Shown: positions 13,560 through 26,665, counted from the stretch's first letter. The stretch: DNA of 64,000 nucleotides from Sebastes aleutianus (GCA_916700875.1 CAKAKS010000062.1:5916373-5980372), one strand, 5' to 3'. Notes: generated by a model from the letters alone, not told the origin. A program made the numbers and translations.

Positions 13560-16540
13560 TTTTTTGCTTTTTTGCTTTTTTTCAAAAATGAACTAGGCTA
13601 CCTTGTTTTAATCATAACACTACCGTAGAAGTTTACGTTAAAACAACTTTGTCTGAGAGTTGGTAGTTCAACTCCTTCTCCTTCTCACCATCCCCACATG
13701 GAGGTTAGCTGCTTGGTTATTTCAGTTCCTCCTCTCCTGCCTCACCCCTCGCTCCAACATTCCCAGAGAAACTCCTGCTGTCTGGGAATTCTCCGCTGTT
13801 ATTATTAGCCTGTAATGTTTTCTCTGTCTCTCTTTTTTTGTCTTTTTTTTTTTCAATCTTGCTGTTTCTGTTTCACTCTCTCAGTCTCGCTGTTTTCTTT
13901 CTGTCACTCTCACAAAACTAAACTGTGACATACTTGAAAATAAAACAGATTACAATTGATAACATTAGATTGAATTCCATTAGAGTAGATTGGATTAGAT
14001 TCAATTAAATTAGATTAGATTAAACTTTATTGATGTCTGGGGTGAAATCAGGCCATTGAAACACTAAAAAGCAAAACAGCAAAGAAAAATACAAAAAACA
14101 AAATGCGAAAAAATATGTCTACTTAGAATTGTGTAGCTGTATTAGCACAAGTATGCACGTATGGGGAACGGAACCTTCAAAAATCAAAATTAAATGAATA
14201 AATGACTAGGATATATAAATAGATTTGCCGTTAAATTAACCAAAAATTGTATTAAAAATGAATGTAGGCAGAATTTATTGATACAATAGGATTTATGTTT
14301 TAATTTTGCTTCTTTAGTTATTTATCTTTGTATTACTTCCCATATCCATCTACTCCTCTATTAAATTTCCCCTTTTTATTTATTTTATTAACTTTCAAAT
14401 GTATTTATTTATTTTAACAAATATTTTTTGTAAGTTTTACATTTATTTTTTAAATGTATTTTTCATGTTATGTATTTATTTATTTCTGTGTAATTTTTCC
14501 TTTGCACCCTCCAAGGTGTGCAGAATAACTGTCTGAAGCTGAACTGTTTCGCAGATCCACAGCCAGTCTCCTCCCCGAGATTGAGCTGGGAAGCTAGCCA
14601 CTACTTATCCAATGTTAACACTTGAAATAATCATTGTACCAAAGGGTTAAGAAAACAGTCACACGTTTATGTGTGTTTGTTTCTGCAACTACGGGCATTT
14701 TTAAGTCCCAGCAATGAAATTTTAGATTTGTGTTAAAATTTGCAGTATAATGCTTGACAAATAAATACACAGTGTTATTACCCATCTTGACATAAAAGGT
14801 GTAAAAATATTACTAAATAATGTGATTTAATCAAATTTACAGCTTGAGATACCTTAAAATGAGCTAATTCAATTATAATATGACATTATTTCAAATGGAA
14901 TTGTTTCATATACATATTATTTTACACCATATTAACATTATTACATATATGATGTTTTTCATCTCAATATGCTTGTCCCACCCTTCTGAGTCCTTACCGC
15001 GACACTGAGCAAATGCCATGGTAAAAGTTTTATTCAACGCCAAACAAATCTAGTTTCCATGGTAACAGAAGTTAGCAGGTGAGCACGTGGATGGATAGGT
15101 TGGACCGGCCACACAGGTGACCCTCAAGATCCAGAAAAACAAGGTGAAGATCACCTTTTCTTCTCAAGTATTCATAGTGTGTCCTCGCCATACAGCTGAT
15201 TAATTGTGTATTTTTAAATACATTTAAAAATAACTTAATATTACTTAATATTAGATGCTAAGAGTCAAAGCTAACATAGCAGACCTCGCTAGCTGCAATA
15301 TTAGCAAAAAAAATTATTTTCGCTACATGTCCTTACCAAGCTGTTGTGATAAAGACATTAGACATTGGAATTGCAATATCTGTCAGAAAAAAACAACATA
15401 TTTTATATTTTTTGTATGAAGACTCAAATCTATATGGTTACTGTCTACATTTTTCAGGGCGTAGAGCAAAAAAAAAATGTATATCAATATTTACAATGAT
15501 GCACAAAGCTTGATGAAAATGAATTTAAATGTCTTAAAATATTATAGAAATTAAAAAAGAAAAATGTATAAAATGAACCTTATTGTAATGTTGTGGTAAG
15601 GACATATTAATAACTGTAACATAGTATTACGTTACAGATTAAAATCTTAACCACTCTATGTAATTTTGTGCACCTGTTTATATGTATTACATACTCTGAT
15701 TATTAGAATTAAAAATAAAAATTCATAGAGGTTGATTTTTTTTTTCATTTGGGAGAGTCAAACGTGACCTTAGCTGCAGAAACACCCTTATGTAGTTTGT
15801 GTCTCTATGAAGGCATTTTAATCGCACAACAGGCACAACGGAAATGAGTCCAACATTCCTCATATGTTCTACCAGAAGTTCCCAGGGAGTGTAGGCCCAT
15901 GTTGTTCATATGTTCATATGCATTATGCATGTGAATCTGAGCTTGCATAGCTATTCCATGTTATTTTCCCTGTGTGTGTGTGTGTGAGAGTATTCTTAGC
16001 TCCTGCTGTGTTGTAACTGTCTCACTGGGAAACAGGCATATCCTCCGAAGCCACCCCCTCCTCCCAGGGGTCACAGCAGAGGTCAGAGTTGAGGTGTCAG
16101 GAAGGTCGTTTCCGTGACGATAATTCTCCTCCCTCTCAGACAACCAGGTACATTTTTCACACTGTGAGAATCGTACAAACACACACCAGTGACTCTGCGC
16201 AGCACGGGGTCGAGCGAGCACACACATCTATCTGTCTCTAATGCGTACTTTCTCTCTCTATTTGACCTGTCTTCCAGCTTCTCTCTCTCTCTTCCTCTCT
16301 TTCTTTTTTTCCTCATGTCTCTCGTTCACTTTTTTTCACGGAAGAAAAGACAGGTTCTCCTCTGGGTGTCTTTAAAGTATCGCATTATCATTCTGACATT
16401 AGTCAAACTGATGTCGGAGCTGTTTCAGCTCCTAACATGCAGCGTTGAGGGTGAACATCAGAACGTCATGAAAGAGGGTGAAGAGCTTCTTCAGGTGACA
16501 TAATGCCTCCTCAGGCGGCCATGTTGGAGGTTCACATCTC
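13560..16540. other. No gene seen; A/T-rich
   Basis: Apart from the entries at 14160-14515, a LINE-like tail near 14020 and CT-rich tracts near 16250-16310, I see only A/T-rich DNA. Confidence 0.55.
14160..14515 (-). repeat. Diverged relative of the 31.4-kb TIR element
   Basis: GCTTCTTTAGTTATTTATCT and CTCTATTAAATTTCCCCTTT are the reverse complement of the 31.4-kb interior. Start GGAACCTTCAAAAAT and end CACCCTCCAAG are decayed termini. Confidence 0.4.
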
Positions 16541-16589
16541 TGTAAACAGCTGGAGTCTCGAAAGCACTTCTCAGTAATAAGCTTGATAG

Positions 16590-16810
16590 CAACATCATGC
16601 TGTACTGAAGAAGATTGAGATCATAAACTCATGTTTACAATGTTTACTGAGGTAATAAATCAAGTGAGAAGGAGGCTCATTTCATCATAGACTTCTATAC
16701 AATCAGACTTCTTTTAGCAACCGGATGAGTCGCCCCCTGCTGGCTATTAGAAAGAATGCAGGTTTAAGGCACTTCAGAATTGACTTCACATCTCAGACCT
16801 GGAGGTCGTT
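16590..16810 (+). repeat. Dispersed repeat family 4, partial copy
   Basis: Shares AACATCATGCTGTACTGAAG, CTCATGTTTACAATGTTTAC and AGTCGCCCCCTGCTGGCT with 27240-27842. The 5' part is missing or diverged. Confidence 0.6.
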
Positions 16811-16829
16811 ACGAACCAGGCTTTCAAAC

Positions 16830-17900
16830 TAACTCCAATATAAACCCTACCGCGGCGTTATTCGACAGTCAGAGCAAGGGACGTAGTATAAATAGCATGA
16901 GAGTCAACCTTAAGGAGGTGGTGGATTGGTCAAACAAACACAAGACTTGAGCAGTTTCCGCTCGTTACATGCATACATTCAATGGAGGTTAATTTGTTTT
17001 TTAGGTTTACTTACGCTACAAAAGCACTCGGTTAGGTTTAGGGAAAAATCATGGTTGAAATAAGTAAGGCTGTTAAAGTTAATATGTTAACGCCAATTCA
17101 TTTTAACGCCACTAATTTCTGTAATGCATTGACGCAACTTGCGATTTTTAGGTTATGGTGAGTGACGATACTGGTATCATAGTAATCTATAAAAACCTAA
17201 TGAATCCATTGGTACCAACCATACTAGCTTGTCGGAGGAAGTCAAATAACGCTCCAAAGTCAATTTTGCCGAGGAAAAATTGACATGGCCATTTTCAAAG
17301 GGGGTTCCTTGACCTCTGACCACCTCCAGATATGTGAATGAAAATGGGTTCTATGGGTACCCTACGGGTCTCCCCTTTACAGACATGCCCACTTTATGAT
17401 AATCACATGCAGTTTGGGGCAAGTCAAATTTACAATAATAAATACATACATACATTTGCATAAAGCAGCATATTTGCCCACTCCCATGTTGATAAGAGTT
17501 TTAAATACTTGACACATCTCCTTTTAAGGTACATTTTGAACAGATAAAAAATGTGCAATTACCGATTGACAGCCCTAAAAATAAGTCTGTTACGTAACTG
17601 CCGTTAAGTACGTAAGGAACAAAACTAAGGTAAAATAAGTCAACAGTGACTTGGTTTCACACAGGACACAAATAGGGTCTCCTGGGTGAAAGTCCTGTGT
17701 TTGTTTGACCCGTCCAACCTCCTCCCTATACACAGACTGTCTCGCTCTTTATACTACGTCAGTTGCTCTGACTCTCTGATAATGATGCGGACGGGTTTAC
17801 ATTGAAAACCTGGTGCTTTACATACAGACGCTTAAGGGTGCCTCGTGCGTCGTATCGAGCGCCGATGCGTATGCCGTATGACCCCACAATGGGCTCTGTA
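16830..17900. repeat. CACGTG-rich dispersed repeat family 3, interrupted by a hAT-like MITE
   Basis: Family-3 blocks (AACTCCAATATAAACCC, GGTTAGGTTTAGGGAAAAA; later TCACACAGGACACAAATAGG) flank the MITE at 17066-17578, whose target duplication lies in this repeat. Confidence 0.6.
17066..17578 (-). mobile_element. hAT-like MITE family 1 with perfect 8-bp target duplication
   Basis: Reverse-oriented copy, flanked by AAATAAGT at 17058-17065 and 17579-17586. The target is a copy of the CACGTG-rich dispersed repeat, which continues on both sides, so the order of events is clear: the older repeat first, the MITE later. Confidence 0.85.
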
Positions 17901-18239
17901 ATAAAAATATAATAATAATATTAGCCCTGGACTATGTAAATGGCATCTAGTTTATGACCAAACACTGCTAATGCAGTATAAAAAGGGCTACATGCATGGC
18001 ATTTTCTTAACTTATTTTAGATTTCACAGGGACATTTATGAAATTACTTTCATGCACAACACTTTTACAACAAACTCACAAACGACTGTCTAAATACGAG
18101 TGGCTGTTTACGTCTTTTATGTAGCGTTTTTCTCTGGAAGAAAAGCACTGGGGAGCATGGTAATACAAAAAAGTACCTGCAGTTGCAATACAGTAGAGCA
18201 TATAATATATATAATCTAAATGAAACAAACAAAAAAGTT

Positions 18240-18800
18240 GGAGCGCCCTGACGACCCGTTCTCACTCCCAACTCCCTAAATACCGGCGATCGGAGACCGA
18301 CGCACGGAGGCGCCCTTTAGCAACAGTATGTGACAAACCGGGCTTTAAACTAACTCCAATGTAAACCCACCCACAGCGTTATTAGACGATCAGAGCAAGT
18401 GATTTAGTATTAATAGCGTGAGAGTCAACTCAGGGCAGGAGGGAGGGGTCGGTGGACGGGTCAAACAAACACAAGTCTTTCAACCAGGAGGCCGCTGTTT
18501 GTGTCCCGTGTGAAACTAAAAGTAACGTAATTTATCACGTAAGTCTTTAGTCACATGACTCGTTAGTATCGTCAGTCCCGTGAGTCACGTGAGTCGTTAG
18601 TCAGTGAAGTTAACATCAACCATGACAGTTTCCTAACCCTAACTAAGAGGTTGTGTTGCCTAAACCTAACTTCCTGTGAAAACCTTCGTCCCCGGTCTGT
18701 CCAAAAGTAACGCAAGAGGGGTTTCCGGTGCGTCGGTCTCCGATACCGAGGGCACTGACCAAGCGGCAGTATTTGACGAGTTGGGAGTGAGAATTTGTTG
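18240..18800. repeat. CACGTG-rich dispersed repeat family 3
   Basis: Includes CGACCCGTTCTCACTCCCAA, CTGTTTGTGTCCCGTGTGAA, GTGAGTCACGTGAGTCGTTA and GACGAGTTGGGAGTGAGAA: head and tail blocks in opposite orientations, giving a foldback-like layout. The CCTAACCCTAAC inside is part of the repeat, not telomeric. Confidence 0.6.
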
Positions 18801-18976
18801 AAAAAAGACGGTGCCACTCAGAAAATGAACACTCTACGGACACTAAGTATGTCTGTCTTTTACCTGATGAGCCACAATGTGTGTGCGTTTGTGTGTGCGT
18901 GCAAATGACAACATCCTCCACAATTTTTATGGCTTGGGAACTGGACTGCACCCTCTACCACACCCACTCTCACACA

Positions 18977-18978
<2 letters not shown>

Positions 18979-19014
<36 letters not shown>
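18979..19014 (+). repeat. (CA)n microsatellite
   Basis: About 18 uninterrupted CA units, flanked by a shorter CA-rich stretch. Confidence 0.9.
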
Positions 19015-19015
<1 letters not shown>

Positions 19016-19509
19016 CCTCCCATTCATTCCTTGTCACCGTCTTGCGTTCCTTCACCTCCTTCCATTTTTCCTGCCTCCCCTCCTCTCCGTGGCGTGCGAT
19101 CCAGCCATCCATCCATCCTGTCCTCCTCCGCAGGGATCCCTCGTCCTCCACCCCCCTCGTCTTCCTCCCTTTCCCTCCGTCCGACCCTTTGACCTGACCC
19201 ATACAGACAAACATTTATGCAGCAAAAGCAACATTCATACTCTGGTGGTGATTAAGTTGAAGCTCGACCCCAGACTGACCAACAGTAGCTTGTTTTCTTC
19301 CCATGTCTTATCTGAGATAGACTGTACTATTTTTAATAGTTTAGTTTGAGTCGAAGTGAAACTGTAACTTTGGAGAGAAGAAATAACACGCTCCTGAATT
19401 GTCAATGAAAGGTGTAACTCATAATGAAACACAAGCGCCGCTACAGTCTCTTTAGGTTTGGTATGACCAGTAGCTTATAGAGGCTTATGTTACTAAACTT
19501 TAGATAGAT

Positions 19510-19690
19510 ATCAAATCAAATCACGTTTGTCACATACACAATCACACACGGTATACAGCGTGTAGTGAAAATCTTTGGTGCCTTGCTCCAGAAAGCAACT
19601 AACAAATAGAAAAGATACAATACAATAAAATAGAAAGTACAATATTTTACAAAGAAGCAATAAAACAATATAATGAGTCAGTTTGAGGAG
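19510..19690 (-). repeat. Possible LINE-type 3' fragment
   Basis: ATCAAATCAAATCACGTTTG then GTCACATACACAATCACACA and AATAGAAAAGATACAATACA resemble LINE 3' ends of fish in the reverse sense. A similar short tail (TAGATTAAACTTTATTGATG) is at 14005-14040. Evidence is weak. Confidence 0.3.
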
Positions 19691-20244
19691 TGTATGACCC
19701 TTCTGTTCTTCAGAATGTTACAGATGAATATTTTGATGCAAAAAGGAAATGTAATACTTTTATTACAACATGAAAGCAAAACAGAAGCACCAAAACTTCC
19801 CCTGTTATGACTGTCGTGCTCAATTCAAAATTGCAACTACCACTGGAGATTGGAAGAAATTAAATAATCCATGAGTAATGATCTGGCTGAATTCTACGGA
19901 GCCCCCCTAGACCCCTAGGAGAAAATTTTATTAACTCGTTCCCTCAAGTTAGTAACTCGAGGGAACTTCATAGTGCACTTCCTCCAATCATTCCTGACAG
20001 TCACATCCATCGACTTCAGTAAAGTTGGAAAGATATTGACAGATTCAAACTTCCTGGATCAATAACTCATAACCGAAACAAAGTTAAAACACAAACGAAG
20101 GCTCTTTCTGACCGTAGTAAGGTAGACAACGAGCTACAACCTCATTTTAATCACAACGAGCCGTCGTCCGAGCTGGACACATAACATCGGTCTCTATGTG
20201 GTCAGGGACCGTCTACAAAGTGCAACGCCGAAAAGAGATGCTAT

Positions 20245-20681
20245 AAAAAATATTCAATAACTTCCCTGTTATATAGTGTAGTACCACCAAAATTACTTCA
20301 CACATCAATGGTCTCCTCATAGTTGTACTACAACACTTGGTTTGGAAAAATATGCTTTTGCATAATTTTGGAGAATTTTTAAATGGGAAAAATATTCAAT
20401 AACTTCACTTTTATAAAGTGTAGTGCCACCAAAATGTCATAGTTAGTTTAATAAGTATAATCAGGAAGAGACCGTTGATGTGTGAGGTGATTTTGGTGGT
20501 ACTAAATTGCATAATACTGAATTTATTTAATATTTTTCCCATTTAAAAATTCAAAAGAATTGTGCAAAAATCATATTTTTCCAAACTAAATGTTGTAGTA
20601 CAACCACGAGGAGACCATTGAGGTGTGAAGTAATTTTGATGGCACTACACTGTATAACAGTGAAGTTATTGGATATTTTTT
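20245..20681. mobile_element. Foldback element, 437 bp, nearly full-length inverted repeat
   Basis: Outer arms 20245-20354 and 20571-20681 are reverse complements at roughly 90 percent by eye (AAAAAATATTCAATAACTTC with its mirror; CAATGGTCTCCTC shared). Inner arms 20361-20434 and 20491-20561 also pair. Each arm itself holds two diverged direct subrepeats. The loop is about 55 nt. No coding capacity. Confidence 0.75.
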
Positions 20682-20689
20682 ACAATTAA

Positions 20690-20860
20690 AAATTCAGTCT
20701 CCCGTCACGGGCTAGATTTTCTAAAGCCTGAAAACAGAGCCACGAGGAGGTGCAGAAGTCTAGTTATCTCTCTTGAATTACAATATGCTGAAAGGTTTTT
20801 ATGGAATTTTTGCTCAATGATGGTAAAAATATTCTGCCTACTGCAGGTTTAAGTCTTAAA
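20690..20860 (-). repeat. Dispersed repeat family 2, reverse fragment
   Basis: TCCCGTCACGGGCTAGATTT through TATTCTGCCTACTGCAGG is the reverse complement of the start of the 12030 copy. It abuts the foldback element at 20245-20681. Confidence 0.6.
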
Positions 20861-21418
20861 AGGTTTTAAAATCTCAAAATGTTTAACTTTCTTTAGCCAA
20901 TCTACAAGCGATTCAACTACTGAACAAAAATAGAAACATCACAAAATGTACCGAATGTGTATTTGCTTCTCTTTAATGGCGGTCATGTATCATACACATG
21001 TTGGGGAGTGTATGTGAGTGTGTGTGTGTCCACGTGTTTATGCAAATATAAAATGTGTATGTGTGTTAATAGGCTCGCTGTTTGAGGTGTCATGGTGTTA
21101 CTGGTATTAACAGGAATAATTGAGTTGCTCAACAGACCGAGGACCAATGAGCGCTCTTTGTGTCACCCTGCAGAGAGACAGAGAGAGAGAGAGAGAGACC
21201 ATCCTCCACACACACACACATACACACACACACTCAGCTGATACATCAGGGTTAAACTGGTCCATCTCATCTCTTGGAAAAGGTCATTGTTACACACTTC
21301 ATCTCTCTCACACACATCTGTTACCATTTCTGCACTTTACATCGCTCTGCATGTCACCATGTCATCATCCTCTGAAGGCATTTTTTACAAAAACCTTGTA
21401 ACTCCACCAACCATCTGT

Positions 21419-21424
<6 letters not shown>

Positions 21425-21450
<26 letters not shown>

Positions 21451-21633
21451 ACCACGTAAAGTCTCAACGAGATGGATTAAAATAAGCAGGAGAAAATAAG
21501 TACGAGAAGGAAGGAAGACGAGGAGGGACAGACAGAAGGAAGAAAGGAGGGAAGGGGGGATGAGCTCAGCTGTGTCCTCGTCTCATTTTCAATCTCAACC
21601 TAATTAATTGGGCTGAATTAATCTCACAGTGAG

Positions 21634-21675
<42 letters not shown>

Positions 21676-21893
21676 GATTTTGTAACCCAAGGGTAACGCG
21701 TATGCTTGCTTTCCCACGTGCACACGCTCGCACCATTTTCCATTTCAAACACAAAGACAGCCATGTGAATGAGCACACACACACACACACAGACACACAC
21801 ACACCCTGCTGCGTGCCCAGTGGCAGGCGGCACAGTCGGACATGAAATACTGTCCAATAGCATCATCCATCTGCTTTCCTTACACCTCCCTCT

Positions 21894-21927
<34 letters not shown>

Positions 21928-21928
21928 T
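21425..21928 (+). repeat. Cluster of microsatellites
   Basis: (GT)n at 21425-21450, (CA)n at 21637-21673, (CA)n at 21775-21803 and (CT)n at 21902-21928, with no gene between them. Confidence 0.85.
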
Positions 21929-22619
21929 CATCCCTCCATCTTCTCCATCATTACTCCCTCATCTCCTCCTCCCCTGTTTGTTTTCATCACTATTCCTCTC
22001 TCCCAGTCTTTGCAGGATGTCTTCTTCCCTCTCTCCTTCTCTCCCTCCCAGACGTGCGTCCACATAAACTTACAGTAAATCACATTTTCTCTTCACCAAA
22101 CTGTGTCTTTGTGTCTTCGTAATGTGACAAACACAGATAGAGGAAGCGAGAACGGACTGTTAGACTGTGTTCGCGCATTGTTTACAGTGTGTTAAAAATG
22201 CGGCTGAGAAGGAATGCAGCCCATCATACACCTTGTTTCCATAACAACAGACTGATTTCACCTTAACCTGTTGCTATTTTGTAGCTGGTGGGCGAAAGTA
22301 ACAAAAACCAGCTCACGCATATACTCATTGAATGTACAGCGACCTTTGTTATTGGCGTTTCATAAGATTTCATGAGTGAAAATAGATACAAAAATTTGAC
22401 AGAACCTTCAGATGAACTGCCAATAAGATCAAATTCAAAGATAATATCAGTATCTGTTGGCGTCCTTTTATTTCATGACTAAATTGTAACAACAACATAA
22501 ATGAAGAAAAAAATACTGGTAATAAACATCTCTGTTAATTATGCCCTGACGAGTAACGACGAGACGGAATAGTTGGCTCTGTTTGGGCGGACAAGGGATT
22601 CTAATTTAGATTTTTTTTT

Positions 22620-23110
22620 CTGACCGATCAACACATTCTCATCCAAACTCGTCACCACTTTTTCACGCCCCTTGCCGTTCAAACCGGCGCTAAAGGGTGC
22701 CTTGTGCAGCAGTATCACACGCAGACGGCCGTGACAAAGCCTCGGTATTTGACGCCCTGGGAATGAGAACGGGCTGGAACACGGGACACAAACAAACAGC
22801 TGATTGTAACATGAAAGTGAAACTTAACACACGGGACACGAACAGCGGTCTCCTGGATGAAAGCCTTGCGTTTATTGGACCCATCCACCTCCCCTCCCCT
22901 CCCGCCCACCCGGTGTGTCTCTTTTCACACTTAAAAGTATGTCACCACACTTACGGCACATTTATAGTAATGGAACGCCAGGTAAGTTTCGTACCGCCGC
23001 TAAAGGGTGCCTTGTGTGGCGGTAACACGTACCAACGGCCAGAGACAAAGCTTCGGTATTTGACGACCTGGGAATGAGAACGGGCTGGACCGACGGGCCA
23101 ACCCTACCGT
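22620..23110. repeat. CACGTG-family-3 relative, two tandem partial copies
   Basis: GGTGCCTTGTG...GGCGGTAACACGTAC and GACGACCTGGGAATGAGAAC occur twice (near 22700-22780 and 23000-23090), in the same orientation. Overlapping frames on both strands are by-products. Confidence 0.55.
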
Positions 23111-23599
23111 TAACAGACAAGATTAAAATAGACATATGTCCATTCTAAATAGTACGTGACCCATTAAAAAATAACCAATACAACAAATGTTTTTATTTGT
23201 CTACTGGTTTTCATTCAGAAACAGCAGCATGTTGACATGCCATGGGGTTAAGTGGTGAGCAGCCTGTTGACTGTGAGACCCACGGCGGAGAATAGCCCAC
23301 CACTCAGATGGAACACAGACATAGTGGCGAGCCTCGGGAAGCACGTCTGATTCAGGGTTTCCGTTCCCTCACAATAGGGAGAAATTCTGGTCAAATATTG
23401 TCTCTGTTTATTGAGCATAAAACAATTGATAGGTAAGCTATATAAAGAACGACATCATCATGAACGCTCAACATTTTTCGTTTCCTTTCGGCCGGAGACA
23501 CAGCATCAGCGGTCTCCGTGACTTCATACTTTATCTCGTACTCGCCGTTATTGTCAGACCTGCTTGGTTTCAGAAGGACTGTACAGAATAGTTTAAAGT

Positions 23600-24345
23600 T
23601 ATGTTTATGCAACAAAACTATTTTGTTATGTTTATGCAACAAAACTACTTGGTTATGTTTATGCAACAAAACTATTTTGTTATGTTTATGCAACAAAAGT
23701 ACTTAGTTATGTTTATGCAACAAAAGTACTTGGTTATGTTTATGCAACAAAACTACTTGGTTATGTTTATGCAACAAAAGTACTTGGTTATGTTTATGCA
23801 ACAAAACTACTTGGTTATGTTTATGCAACAAAACTATTTGGTTATGTTTATGCATCAAAACTACTTGGTTATGTTTATGCAACAAAACTACTTGGTTATG
23901 TTTATGCAACAAAAGTACTTGGTTATGTTTATGCAACAAAACTATTTGGTTATGTTTATGCAACAAAACTACTTGGTTATGTTTATGCAACAAAACTATT
24001 TGGTTATGTTTATGCAACAAAACTATTTGGTTATGTTTATGCATCAAAACTACTTGGTTATGTTTATGCAACCAAACTATTTGGTTATGTTTATGCATCA
24101 AAACTACTTGGTTATGTTTATGCAACAAAACTATTTGGTTATGTTTATGCAACCAAACTACTTAGTTATGTTTTAGCAATGAAACTATTTGGTTATGTTT
24201 ATGCAATAAAAACTATTTGGTTATGTTTATGCAACAAAATTACTTGGTTATGTTTATGCAACAAAACTACTTAGTTATGTTTATGCAACAAAAGTACTTG
24301 GTTATATTTATGCAATAAAAACTATTTGGTTATGTTTATGCAACA
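23600..24345 (+). repeat. 27-bp minisatellite, about 27 units
   Basis: Unit TTATGTTTATGCAACAAAAC plus TACTTGG, with unit variants (ACTATTTGG, AGTACTTGG, GCATCAAAA, GCAACCAAA) and occasional 28-bp units. Because 27 is divisible by three, both strands are open over hundreds of bases (MFMQQNYLV repeats on plus, LLHKHNQVV on minus); I do not treat either as a gene. A 27-bp-period precursor dimer is visible at 41366-41409. Confidence 0.9.
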
Positions 24346-25324
24346 GTTTTCATACCATACTTACTCTTTTGTGGACAATAATAGTAAAATGAATGTAAAC
24401 TAATGTGATGTAATATTATTTTTGACATAGGAAAGAGATGCAGATGGTTCCAGGACCAGGACCGTAGTGGATCAGGCTGGTTTAGCTGCTTCTGTACTGA
24501 TAGGAGGAACTTTAAACTGAAGCCATTCATGTGACCTAGGATTATAAATGTTTTGCAGAAATCAAACATCTAGCTTAAAGAGACTGTATGGAAGTTATGA
24601 ACGCTTTTTATTTCCAATGTGTGAACAGGTTGTAACCTCACCTAAAAAATGAGACCTTCCACGACTTTCAGCCTGTTGACTGCTTTTAATGTGAAGAATG
24701 CGGGATGTTTTTTCCGGGAAAATCCAACGAATGTGACATTATACGCCTGTGAGAGCCGTTTCTCTCTTCAGCTCTGCTACAGGGCTAACAGTGTGCAATG
24801 ATAGCTAACGTTTGATTAGAAATGGAGTCCGCTAACGCCAATAAATGACCAGCCTACACCACAACAACTCTGCCTCCAACACAAACTCCACGGAAGCACA
24901 AAAAAAACAAAGTTATATCTAGTGAAGCCCGTCTGGCAAAACAGGAATGTGATCGACATCGGCCGGGCCTTCGATTCATGGAGGGATCTTTTTTGACCGA
25001 TGCTCGCTCGCGTCGTAGTATGAGCACAAGCGCGAGCAACAGGACACTGACTGTCACTGACTTAACAGCCACAGGTGTCACTGTTAACAAGCAATTTCTG
25101 ATTCTTACATAGAGCCCCTTTAACTAAATAGGAAATTTGCCAGAGATGATCTTAGAGACTAAAATGTACCAGTGGTGAGGGATGACCATCCTACCATGCT
25201 GTATAAGGTATAATGATTAGTGACATACCTCAGGGCTGAGTGATACAGGGGGTCCAGTTTGGACAAGGTGGACGGTGAGACAAACCTGTAAATAGAATCA
25301 CCATAGTCACCAAAAGGCAAGCAA
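24346..25324. other. No gene seen
   Basis: Mixed-composition sequence with GCTAACG-type motifs; no splice-bounded conserved frame. Confidence 0.5.
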
Positions 25325-26215
25325 CTAAGGGCATTTTCACATTAGGTACGATTGATCCGTACCGTGCCCGAGTACGATTGCCCCCCCCTCTCCGCTCAGC
25401 TTTCACATTAGTAAGTTGTTCCGTACCCGAGTACACTTGCGTCATCGTCCATGTGTATTTGTTTATGTTGAGATCAGCTGTTATTAGTGGCGGAGCATCT
25501 TAAAACACTTCATTCAAACTCGACAGAAACAAAATAAACTCACCAAAACCATCGTCGTTAGTCTTTCCAACAATCACCAACTCTGGTTTGGTTGAAATAA
25601 ACTCTTATTTCATCAAGTTTGATGTGAAAATATGCAGACTCTACACGCTGTTTCCCCCCCACTATCTCTCTCTCTGCCCGCTGAGCAGCTGAGCGGCTCT
25701 CGTTCTTCAGAGACAGACCATTAAACTAGCTAAATAAAATAACATCGCCCGACCCCATCGCCTACTATTGTTTATATTTTAAGGAACCTCTCGCCTGCCT
25801 TCCCGCCTTATCACTCACGGCCGTACAGTTTAGAGGATGAGATCGGTACATGCTGCGTGCAGATACAGACGTAGATATGAAACAGTTTTATGTGTATACA
25901 GATTTCAGAGCAGACCGGCAGCGTTGAAAAAAGCCTGACCTTTCAAAGCTACTCGCTGACTGCTAACGTTGCTCGCGTTAACTAGCGGTCCACTTCCGTG
26001 TTTTTCGGTACGGTTGGCTTTCACACCTGATGCGAACCATACCCGAGTACGCATGATCCGTACTCCAGAGCACCTTTTCAAGTGGACGCCAGTACGGATC
26101 GACGAACCGTATCCGAGTACGGTACGGAGCGTTCACGCTAATCAAACCAACTGGACTTTGGGGACAAGTGTACTCGGATACGGGGCCCAGGTCCCTGATG
26201 TGAAAGCACCCTTAG
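25325..26215. mobile_element. TIR element of about 890 bp with GTACxxGAGTACG interior
   Basis: Left CTAAGGGCATTTTCACATTA and right CCTGATGTGAAAGCACCCTT are imperfect inverted repeats. Both sub-terminal regions are rich in CCGTACCxGAGTACG-like palindromes. I find no clean target duplication and no transposase. Two frames spanning it are incidental. Confidence 0.5.
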
Positions 26216-26632
26216 TTTTGGTTGAGTTTAAAAGCGGTTTCAGATCTGATAGGGAATGCTGCAGCGTGTTAAAGTCAGTCTGCAGATTAGAAATCGCCAC
26301 CTCTGCGGTGGGAGGGGGGGCACAGGAGTACATGACACTCACGAGGAGGGATGAGAGGCCTGAAGCTTGAATGCTGCTGAAACAGCAGCTTCATGATGGC
26401 GTTACATCATACAAACCCTACACAAAAAAAACAAGAACTCAAACTCAAATCAAACTGAAAACAGTCCGTGTGCTCCCTGATGCCATCTGGTGGCCGAGAA
26501 ACAATCACTGACTCATCACCATCCATGATCCTGTTGTGACCTTTCACCTTTGTCCTCTTCACTGTTGGTTTCTAAGTGATGCATGAATTGATGATTATTC
26601 TCTTTGATTCAGTTTGCATTAAACACTGTAAA

Positions 26633-26633
<1 letters not shown>

Positions 26634-26662
<29 letters not shown>
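26634..26662 (+). repeat. (CA)n microsatellite
   Basis: About 14 CA units; a second one of about 11 units is at 26773-26795. Confidence 0.9.

Positions 26663-26665
<3 letters not shown>

Noticed and set aside
18628..18640. CCTAACCCTAAC, possible interstitial telomere repeat
   Set aside because: Only two units, and the same motif is part of the dispersed family-3 repeat.
23601..24176. 191-codon MFMQQNYLV repeat frame
   Set aside because: The opposite strand is equally open and the sequence is a 27-bp minisatellite; there are no flanking exons or start context to support a gene.
23600..24345. Possible CRISPR-like array
   Set aside because: The units are contiguous 27-bp tandem copies without unique spacers, and the genome is vertebrate.
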